A stretch of 64,000 nt of DNA from Lacticaseibacillus chiayiensis (lineage in GTDB: Bacteria; Bacillota; Bacilli; Lactobacillales; Lactobacillaceae): positions 1-64,000 of the forward strand of contig NZ_MSSM01000028.1 of the NCBI RefSeq assembly GCF_004123795.1. Direction: 5' to 3'. Shown here piece by piece: positions 57,432 through 64,000 of the stretch; position 1 is the stretch's first letter; every line of letters starts with the position of its first letter. Below the pieces are notes generated by a model. It ran no database searches, was not told the DNA's origin, and worked only from the letters and a program-made list of their open reading frames with translations. The translations under genes were made by a program, and so were the position numbers.

Positions 57432-58445
57432 TCAGGACTCTTTCGCCTCTGCATCTGGCTCGGTCGCCAAAAAGCGTTGCACAAGTTGGTCGCGTTTGCC
57501 CAGAAACTCGCGACTAGGCTGCGGGTGGACACGGTTTGTCAACACGATCAGTGCCAGTTGACTTTGTGGCTGAATGAGCCAGAAAGTGCCAGTATAGCCC
57601 GTATGGTAAAGCCACCGTCGTCCCTGACCATCACGCCGCAGATCCCAGCCAAGGCTGCGACCGAGCTGATGGGCCGTCCAATCACGGGTTAGTTGCTTGG
57701 CATGATCTGGCCACATTGACGCTTGCTTTTGTCCAAAGAAGTATTGCGTGAACATCTCCAAGTCGGCCAGACTCGCAAACAAGCCGGCCGCACCGCTATG
57801 CCGACCCAAGATAGCACTTTTGGGATCGTGCACCACCCCGCGCCGCAAGCCGGCAACCGGATCGTAAGTGGTTGGCACGCACTGTTCCGGATCCGGCTGA
57901 AACGTTGCTTTGGGCAAACCAAGTGGACGCAGAACCTGTTGCGTGATAAGCGTTTGAATCGGTTGGTGATAGATCTGTTCCAAAGCCCAACCGACCAACA
58001 ACAAATTCACATCTCGATAAACCACTTTGGCATCAACTTCGTCCGTCACTGCTAGTTGTGTCAAAAGGGCACGTTTCAACGCTGGCGCCGGCAAGTCATC
58101 CCGATGCGGAATATATCCTTCCAGCCCAGACGTATGCGTTAAAGCCTGCCGAAATGTGGTGGGGTGCGGAAACGCCGGCAAAAACCGTTTCAACGGCATC
58201 TCCGGTGCAACCAGTTTCTGATCCCAAGCCTGTAAAAAGACGGTGGTGGTGCCAATAACCTTTGTCAGAGACGCGACATCATAAAGCATCCCCGACCGCA
58301 ACGGTGCTGATGTGGGCTGCCATTGTGCCTCGCCGCTCACCTGGCTCTGAACATCTTTTCCTGTCATCAACGCCACACTAAATCCGGGTATGATACGCCC
58401 AGTCACCCACGCCTGCAACTCCGCTGTGATCGCTTGAAAATCCAT
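57432..58445 (-). CDS. Serine hydrolase of the beta-lactamase/PBP fold
   Basis: 337 residues. SxxK in DVASLTKVIGTT (catalytic Ser and Lys), YxN-like VYRDVNLLLVGWAL, and the third element near LYHTGYTGTFWLI (HTG). No signal peptide, so probably cytosolic esterase or peptidase-like. Close to family S12 EstB-type enzymes; substrate unknown. Next to murT, but convergent. Confidence 0.9.
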   Translation of the reverse strand: MDFQAITAELQAWVTGRIIPGFSVALMTGKDVQSQVSGEAQWQPTSAPLRSGMLYDVASLTKVIGTTTVFLQAWDQKLVAPEMPLKRFLPAFPHPTTFRQALTHTSGLEGYIPHRDDLPAPALKRALLTQLAVTDEVDAKVVYRDVNLLLVGWALEQIYHQPIQTLITQQVLRPLGLPKATFQPDPEQCVPTTYDPVAGLRRGVVHDPKSAILGRHSGAAGLFASLADLEMFTQYFFGQKQASMWPDHAKQLTRDWTAHQLGRSLGWDLRRDGQGRRWLYHTGYTGTFWLIQPQSQLALIVLTNRVHPQPSREFLGKRDQLVQRFLATEPDAEAKES

Positions 58446-58480
58446 CCTTGCCTTCTTCCCGACGCCGAGTCACAACCATA

Positions 58481-59347
58481 CTACGCCACGCGGAACCACA
58501 GCGTGAGCCGATTAGGACCGGCAATCATCAAAAATTGATTCTCATGATGATAATCGTAGTCCGTTAAACCGGCCGCATCAAGGTTCATTAAGATATTCTC
58601 CATCGCCATTTTATCCGGTAAAATAAAGCTTACATAATCCAAACCGTACATATCAGGCGTTGGCAATAATAACGTCTCTTCCAACCGCAAATTAATGCCG
58701 ATGTGGTGCCGATAATCACCCGCAGCCAAAAAGACTTCACCATTATTGGGGCTGGGCTTTTCCCGAAAACCGAGTCCGTCTTCCAGATAATGACTGGTAC
58801 TGGCTAAATCGGCCACCCGAAACTGAACGTAACCAATGGTCGTCCCGGAAGGCAATCGATCATAGTCCCGCGTCACGCGTTTACCGATTTCAGCAGGATC
58901 AATGATTTCTTCGGTCTCGTCTTCCCAGTTGTATTGCCGTTCCTCTTGATACTGCTCAATTGCTCGATCAATCGTAAACGCAACGCCATTGCCTTCCGGA
59001 TCCTTAGCCAAAAAGCCTTGCTGATAACCAGTTTGAAAGGCCTTCGTCAATGGCTGATCCTGTTTCACAATTCGATACGCTGCTCCCAGCGCCCCCGGAT
59101 TCGGTAGCAAAATCGCAAAATGATCCAATCCCGATACCGGTTTCTGCGGTGAGAGTCCTTTAATTTTGTGCAAGACGACTAAAACCTGTTGATTAAGGCG
59201 AGTTCCCAAATAAATCGTATCACTATTTTGGCGCAACAAATCCAATCGGGCGACCTGCTGGTACCATTGGCTCACCTTGGCCAAGTCAGCAACTTTAAGT
59301 GCAATAAAATCCACACGCGTTTCTTCTGGCAATGCAATTCCTGCCAT
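58481..59347 (-). CDS. VOC-superfamily protein (CatE-like, two VOC modules)
   Basis: 288 residues: FIALKVADLAKVSQWYQQVARLDLL and GLDHFAILLPNPGALGAAYRI in the first half, TIGYVQFRVADLASTSHYLEDGLGF and YRHHIGINLRLEE in the second. Layout of CatE/YfiE-type glyoxalase or ring-cleavage dioxygenase-like proteins; the metal-binding His/Glu set is only partly clear. Start at ATG 59347 (AGGAG 9 nt) with ATG 59353 as an alternative. Confidence 0.88.
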   Translation of the reverse strand: MAGIALPEETRVDFIALKVADLAKVSQWYQQVARLDLLRQNSDTIYLGTRLNQQVLVVLHKIKGLSPQKPVSGLDHFAILLPNPGALGAAYRIVKQDQPLTKAFQTGYQQGFLAKDPEGNGVAFTIDRAIEQYQEERQYNWEDETEEIIDPAEIGKRVTRDYDRLPSGTTIGYVQFRVADLASTSHYLEDGLGFREKPSPNNGEVFLAAGDYRHHIGINLRLEETLLLPTPDMYGLDYVSFILPDKMAMENILMNLDAAGLTDYDYHHENQFLMIAGPNRLTLWFRVA

Positions 59348-59591
59348 GTTCATCCGCTCCTTGTCTGTTTAAGCACCGATTGAGTTCCGGCTCCCCAATT
59401 CGGTCTGTTGCCAACAGCATAATGAGTCGTCTCATTTTTTGCCAACAAAAAGCTCGTGATTTGAAACTTCATGGCTTATCTTGCCGGTTTTGAATAACAA
59501 AGACACTTGCCAAGTCTTGTTATCTTTCTTACAGTTATAGACGATGGGGTTGTGTAAAAAAGCAGGGAAGAAACGGGGGTTACGCTCCACC

Positions 59592-59710
59592 ATAATGCGT
59601 TCGCCAGCGCAGAAGTTTATGTGTAAGGACCATGGTCGCAATGGCCAAGCCAGGGCCGTCATGCTCAAGGTCACTTACACAACGGCTTCTAATCGCGTCG
59701 GTTCACGCTC
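59592..59710 (+). repeat. Dispersed palindromic repeat, copy E (inverted in window)
   Basis: 119 bp. Reverse of copies A-D in the window, but again oriented the same way relative to its downstream gene: + strand begins ATAATGCGTTCGCCAGCGC and ends GGTTCACGCTC, and AGGAGG of the reductase gene follows at once. Core: GTGTAAGGACCATGGTCGC, GCCAAGCCAGGGC, GGTCACTTACAC. Confidence 0.88.
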
Positions 59711-59724
59711 AGGAGGTTTTTCAA

Positions 59725-60483
59725 ATGAAAATATTAGGTGTTTACGGCGGACAGGATCCCAACGGATTGACGGCGAGTCTGGTTAAAGCCGTTTTGTCCG
59801 GGGTGACTGCGCCTACCACCACTGAATTCGTTGATTTAAATCAGTATCAGATTCGGCCGGACGTTCCTGATCAGGCCAATCCAACATTGGATGAACTTGA
59901 AGCTAAGCTGAAAAGTGCCGATGTGTGGGTTTTAGGCACCCCAACCTACTTCGGTACGGTTGCCGGTCAGTTCAAACAGCTGCTCGACTGCATGCGCCAC
60001 CGAATGACGCGCATGACCAAAAACGGTGATACGTTGCCCGGCATTTTCAAAGATAAACATTACGTCAGTGTGACCAGCTGTTTTGCGACCGGTCTGGATA
60101 ACACGTTTACCCATCAAACCGATGCTACTTTGGTGGCGATCGATAAAGCCATGACGGCAGCCGGTGTCCATAAAATTGCCGAATTGGTGCTCCCGCATAC
60201 TTGGGGGATGACGACTTTGCCGAAAGCCAAAATCAATCAGGCGCATATGCTGGGAACGAAACTCGCAACTTTTAAAAAGAAGGATGATGAGACTTTGAAA
60301 CGTTACATATTATTATTTGGTATGATTGCGGTCATGGCCTTGGCCACCATGGGCATTCAGCAAGTCTTACCAGGAGTGGCAACAAACTTTTGGTGGCGCT
60401 ATGTCAGTTTTGTCGTGATCTTCTTTGTTCTACTCTCTTGTCTATTGCATTATGCTACGTTTATGCGGCACAAGCGGCGTTAA
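59725..60483 (+). CDS. Flavodoxin-fold NAD(P)H reductase with C-terminal membrane tail
   Basis: 252 residues. Residues 1-185 are an NADPH-dependent FMN reductase/flavodoxin-like domain (MKILGVYGGQDPNGLTASLVKAVL; FMN-phosphate loop region, VLGTPTYFGTVAGQFKQLLDCM, CFATGLDN). Residues 190-252 add two membrane helices (YILLFGMIAVMALATMGIQ and YVSFVVIFFVLLSCLLHYA) and a basic end. It is likely membrane-anchored. ATG 59725 follows AGGAGG directly at the edge of repeat copy E; the longer frame upstream runs through the repeat and is rejected. Confidence 0.9.
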   Translation: MKILGVYGGQDPNGLTASLVKAVLSGVTAPTTTEFVDLNQYQIRPDVPDQANPTLDELEAKLKSADVWVLGTPTYFGTVAGQFKQLLDCMRHRMTRMTKNGDTLPGIFKDKHYVSVTSCFATGLDNTFTHQTDATLVAIDKAMTAAGVHKIAELVLPHTWGMTTLPKAKINQAHMLGTKLATFKKKDDETLKRYILLFGMIAVMALATMGIQQVLPGVATNFWWRYVSFVVIFFVLLSCLLHYATFMRHKRR

Positions 60484-60510
60484 TCGGCCAGTCAGTCATC
60501 AAGGTTAAAT

Positions 60511-60555
60511 AAAAAATAGCCTCAGAGAGATAACGTCTCTCTAAGGCTATTTTTA
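60511..60555. terminator. Bidirectional terminator
   Basis: AAAAAATAGCCT-AGAGAGA pairs with TCTCTCT-AGGCTATTTTT around TAACG; ends both convergent units. Confidence 0.92.
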
Positions 60556-60607
60556 ACGGCGTCCAGTTAAGCTTTAGCTTGCAACACAGTCACGATTCAG
60601 AAAGAAA

Positions 60608-62494
60608 CTAAATCGCAACGTTGCCGCTAAACTGGCTATTGTACAAGTCTGCATAGAAGCCATTCTTAGCCATCAATTCGTCGTGATTGCCCGTTTCAAC
60701 AATCGAACCGTGATTCATCACAATGATATTATCAGCGTCACGAATGGTTGATAGCCGGTGGGCAACAACGAAACTGGTTCGGTCGGTCAGCAACCGATTC
60801 ATCGCGTGTTGAATATGAATTTCGGTTCGTGTGTCGACAGAACTCGTTGCCTCGTCCAGAATCAGAATTTCCGGATCGGCGACAAACGCCCGGGCAATCG
60901 TCAACAACTGCCGCTGCCCTTGGGAAATGTTGGATGCTTCTTCATTCAGAATCGTATTATAGCCATCTGGCAACTGGCGCACAAAGTTATCAACGTGCGC
61001 TGCTTTGGCTGCCGCGAGTATTTCATCATCTGTGGCATCTTCGCGACCGTATTTCAGATTATCCCAAATCGTGCCGGTAAACAGCCAGGTGTCCTGAAGC
61101 ACCATGGCAAAATGCGAACGAACATCTTCCCGCTTCATATCACGGGTATCCGTTCCATTCAGTCGGATTGAACCGCCGCTTATATCATAGAAGCGCTCCA
61201 GTAGGTTGATAATCGTCGTTTTCCCGGCACCGGTTGGCCCGACAATCGCGACCATCTGGCCAGGTTTCACTTGCAGATTGTAATCTTTCAACAACAGCGT
61301 ATCCGGTGTATAGCCAAACTGGACATGATCCATGACTAATTTGTTCGAATCATTCGGCACTGCCGGCACACCAGACGGGTTGTCCTGCATATCCTCTTCG
61401 TCCAATACGGCGAAAATCCGTTCTGCACTGGCAATGGTCGACTGAATCGTATTTGCCAAATTAGCTAGTTGCGAGATTGGCTGGGAGAACTGTTGCATAT
61501 ATTGCAAGAAGGCTTGGACATTCCCCAAGGTAATTGTGCCGTTAGAAACTTCAATCCCGCCCATGATTGCTACAAAAACGTAACCAATGTTATTAAGGAA
61601 AGTCATCAAAGGCATAATGATGCCGGAAACAAATTGAGCCTTCCATGCAGCATCATAAAACGCCTGGTTTTGGCCTTCAAAGTCTCGAACCTCGTCATCT
61701 TCGCGGTTGAAGCTCTTAATAATAACCTGACCGCCATAAGTTTCTTCAACCTGGTTATTCAGTAGCCCCAGGGCCTTTTGTTGAGCGGCAAAGAAGCGCT
61801 GCGACTTCGGGGCAACGATGCCAACAACAATTAAACCAAGCGGAATCGTCACCAGCGCGATCAAAGTCAATTTCCAGGAAATGGTGAGCATCATCCAGAT
61901 AGTTCCGACAAACATAACAGCACTCGTGACCATCTGCGTGAGACTCTGTTGCAAAGTCGATGCAATATTATCCATGTCGTTAATCGCCCGTGACATAATG
62001 TCGCCATTGCTATGCGTATCATAATACTTGATCGGAACGGTTTTCATCTTGTATTTCAGATCTTTTCGCAGCTGATAAACCGTATTCTGCGAAATTCGCG
62101 TCATGATAAACTGCTGCAAGAAACTAAATAAGGCACTGCCCAGATAGAGAATTAACACGATTAGAATAATGTGCTTGATCTTGTCAAAATCGATCGGATA
62201 ACTGCCAATCCCCATCCCGGCTTTTTGCTCTGCTTGGCCTTTCATTACACCTTTAAAGATTTCGGTCGTTGCTTCGCCTAAAATCTTCGGTGTGCGAATC
62301 TGAAACACCGTCGAAACAATGGCTAAGACCAGTACGGCAATGAGACCGATGAGACGATTACGCATATACCCGAATAGTCGCCCTGTTGTTCCCCAGAAAT
62401 TTTTCGGTTTTTCAACGAGACCGCCTCGCGCACCTGGCCCCATTCGTGGACCGGATGATGGCCGCTTGGTGCTGTTTTTTTGATTGTCTGCCAT
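60608..62494 (-). CDS. Heterodimeric multidrug-type ABC exporter, consensus-site subunit
   Basis: 628 residues: disordered N-terminus (SSGPRMGPGARGGL), six-helix membrane domain (about 45-335), ATPase domain with Walker A VGPTGAGKTTIINL, Q-loop MVLQDTWLF, signature ISQGQRQLLTIARAF, Walker B ILILDEATSSVD (full catalytic Glu) and H-loop VAHRLST. Together with the next gene forms an LmrCD/BmrCD-like exporter. Starts at the last base of that gene's stop region (shared base 62494). Confidence 0.95.
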   Translation of the reverse strand: MADNQKNSTKRPSSGPRMGPGARGGLVEKPKNFWGTTGRLFGYMRNRLIGLIAVLVLAIVSTVFQIRTPKILGEATTEIFKGVMKGQAEQKAGMGIGSYPIDFDKIKHIILIVLILYLGSALFSFLQQFIMTRISQNTVYQLRKDLKYKMKTVPIKYYDTHSNGDIMSRAINDMDNIASTLQQSLTQMVTSAVMFVGTIWMMLTISWKLTLIALVTIPLGLIVVGIVAPKSQRFFAAQQKALGLLNNQVEETYGGQVIIKSFNREDDEVRDFEGQNQAFYDAAWKAQFVSGIIMPLMTFLNNIGYVFVAIMGGIEVSNGTITLGNVQAFLQYMQQFSQPISQLANLANTIQSTIASAERIFAVLDEEDMQDNPSGVPAVPNDSNKLVMDHVQFGYTPDTLLLKDYNLQVKPGQMVAIVGPTGAGKTTIINLLERFYDISGGSIRLNGTDTRDMKREDVRSHFAMVLQDTWLFTGTIWDNLKYGREDATDDEILAAAKAAHVDNFVRQLPDGYNTILNEEASNISQGQRQLLTIARAFVADPEILILDEATSSVDTRTEIHIQHAMNRLLTDRTSFVVAHRLSTIRDADNIIVMNHGSIVETGNHDELMAKNGFYADLYNSQFSGNVAI

Positions 62495-64000
62495 TATTTC
62501 TCGTCCCCTTCCCGAATCTGTGACTTGATGATTTCCTGGTAAGTTGGGTTGGTAGCTTTCAACTCAGCGTGAGTGCCTTTGCCGACCATTTTACCTTCAT
62601 CCAAGACAACAATCGTGTCAGCATCGGCGACTGTGGAAACCCGCTGGCCAACAATCACAACAACTTTGGTTTGAATCTTCATATCAGCTTTCAACGCTGC
62701 TCGTAAATTGGCGTCGGTTTTAAAATCCAAGGCCGAAAAGGAGTCATCAAAAACGTAGATCGAAGCATCCTTCACCAAAGCACGGGCGATGGCTAACCGC
62801 TGACGCTGCCCACCGGAGAAGTTACCGCCGCCTTGTTCAACTTGATAATCTAAGCCTTCAGGATTACTTTCGATGAAGTCACGCGCTTGGGCAATATCCA
62901 ACGCGTGCCAAATATCGTCATCCGTCGCGTTTTCATTCCCGTATTTCATATTGTCACGAACGGTTCCGGTAAATAGATTGGCTTTTTGGGGCACAAACGC
63001 GACCGCTTCATGCAGCTTCTTCAAGTCAACATTTTTAACATCTTCGCCGTCAACTCGAACCGTGCCTTTTTCAACATCGTAGAACCGCGGAATGAGATTC
63101 ACCATCGTGGTTTTACCGCTCCCAGTACCTCCAATGATCGCCATCGTTTGGCCACCTTTAACATGAACGTCGATATCACGCAACGCTGGTTCTTCAGCGT
63201 GATGATAACGAAACTGAACATGGTCAAATGACAAATCAGGATTAACGGAATCCAACGCTTTTGGTGATGCCGGTGTGGCAATCCGGCTTTTCTGGGCCAA
63301 AACTTCATTCAGACGGGCTGCTGATGCCTGTGCCCGAGGAATGAAAACAAAGATCATGGACAGCATCATGAAGCTCATCAGAATCTGCATCGCATAAGTC
63401 ATAAACGCAATCAGGTTCCCGGTTTCCAGTGCTTGATGGGCGATTAAATTACCGCCCCACCAAGTAATCCCGATATTCGTACCGCTCATGATCAACGTCA
63501 TCACAGGGAGCACCGCAGCAATAATCGAGAAGACTTTGACCGCATTATGCGTATAGTCCTGGTTGACGCCTTCAAACCGATCTTGTTCAAAATCATCCTG
63601 CCGAAAAGCTCGAATGACCCGGACACCGGTGAGTCCTTCACGGAACACCAGATTAATATTGTCGGTTTTCTTCTGCATGGCTTTAAACAGCGGCACTGCA
63701 AAGTACATGATGATCAGTAAGAACAACGCCAGCAACGGCAAGCTAACCAGGAAAACCATAGTTAAGGTGTGACTCTTTTGGTAGGCAAGGAAACTAGCAC
63801 CAATTAACATAATCGGCGCCATAATCATCATCCGCAAGATCATCATCCAGACGTTTTGGATCTGCGTCACGTCATTGGTTGTCCGCGTGATCAGTGAGCT
63901 CGTTCCCACTTTATCCATTTCATCATGGGAATAGTTAATAACTTTGCGATAAACGTCTGAACGTAACCTTTGGCCCAGCTTTTGCGATGTGCGCGAAGCC
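62494..64000 (-). CDS. Heterodimeric ABC exporter, degenerate-site subunit (5' part outside window)
   Basis: The frame is open from 64000 (first residues ASRTSQKLGQRLRSDVYRKV) to 62494. Membrane helices, then ATPase: Walker A IGGTGSGKTTMVNL, signature FSGGQRQRLAIARALV, Walker B IYVFDDSFSALD, where Asp replaces the catalytic Glu, as in the degenerate half of LmrC-type pairs. H-loop position reads VGQRVST, with Gln in place of His. ATG 63918 lies inside the protein, so the real start is beyond the edge. Confidence 0.95.
   Translation of the reverse strand, partial: ASRTSQKLGQRLRSDVYRKVINYSHDEMDKVGTSSLITRTTNDVTQIQNVWMMILRMMIMAPIMLIGASFLAYQKSHTLTMVFLVSLPLLALFLLIIMYFAVPLFKAMQKKTDNINLVFREGLTGVRVIRAFRQDDFEQDRFEGVNQDYTHNAVKVFSIIAAVLPVMTLIMSGTNIGITWWGGNLIAHQALETGNLIAFMTYAMQILMSFMMLSMIFVFIPRAQASAARLNEVLAQKSRIATPASPKALDSVNPDLSFDHVQFRYHHAEEPALRDIDVHVKGGQTMAIIGGTGSGKTTMVNLIPRFYDVEKGTVRVDGEDVKNVDLKKLHEAVAFVPQKANLFTGTVRDNMKYGNENATDDDIWHALDIAQARDFIESNPEGLDYQVEQGGGNFSGGQRQRLAIARALVKDASIYVFDDSFSALDFKTDANLRAALKADMKIQTKVVVIVGQRVSTVADADTIVVLDEGKMVGKGTHAELKATNPTYQEIIKSQIREGDEK

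Noticed and set aside
59632-59724. Longer N-terminus for the reductase
   Set aside because: It would be encoded by repeat copy E; ATG 59725 with AGGAGG is the natural start.

Overview
The window looks like chromosomal DNA of a low-GC Gram-positive lactic acid bacterium, most likely the Lacticaseibacillus casei/paracasei/rhamnosus group. The grounds are gene order (mbl, rodA, yidD and DUF2969 beside an atpBEFHAGDC operon; upp-glyA; tdk-prfA-prmC-sua5; sufCDSUB; metNI with T-box leaders), strong AGGAGG ribosome binding sites, TTG/GTG starts, and moderate base composition. This comes from family recognition, not a database search. No rRNA or tRNA gene was seen.

Left edge (1-2516): the 5' end of an IS3-type transposase orfA has run into a type I-C-like cas4 gene and removed its C-terminus. 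To the right is a leader with an 11-bp inverted repeat and an 18-repeat, 17-spacer CRISPR array read on the + strand. cas4 points away from the array and no effector cas gene lies between them, so the locus looks dismantled or rearranged. From 2517 to 28104 come mostly single genes and short operons: GST and ArsR; a cupin-CMD pair divergent from a LysR regulator; an ABC exporter divergent from a two-component system; an orphan OppA; HisJ; a deoxynucleoside kinase beside a PnuC-type transporter; SDR, MsrA, a histidine phosphatase and SdaAB/AA; a divergent GshF-like ATP-grasp protein; RarA followed by 6S RNA; a universal stress protein; a TPR/XRE regulator; DUF2785 and YueI-family proteins.

The middle (28357-38006) holds the sufCDSUB iron-sulfur operon and a methionine-uptake region: metQ-metN-metI under one methionine T-box, and a second metQ under its own T-box. 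metI is frameshifted near its start by an 8-T homopolymer. From 38007 to 55846, mostly on the minus strand, are an M20 peptidase, an orphan GcvH-like protein, rodA, DUF2969, yidD, a 56-residue EpuA-like membrane protein, mbl, DUF1146, the full F1Fo ATP synthase operon, upp, glyA, sua5, prmC, prfA and tdk. The right end carries MurT without an adjacent GatD, a beta-lactamase-fold hydrolase, a VOC protein, a flavodoxin-fold reductase with a C-terminal membrane tail, and a heterodimeric ABC exporter cut by the window edge.

The most distinctive unexplained signal is a dispersed, roughly 100-120 bp imperfect palindrome present in five long copies and one short copy (36334, 36457, 42907, 45087, 55114, 59592). 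All copies share one orientation relative to the downstream gene. In three of them (before atpD, prfA and the reductase) the element ends within a few bases of the Shine-Dalgarno sequence. Arm pairing is kept while the sequence changes, which suggests a functional RNA hairpin spread through the genome.
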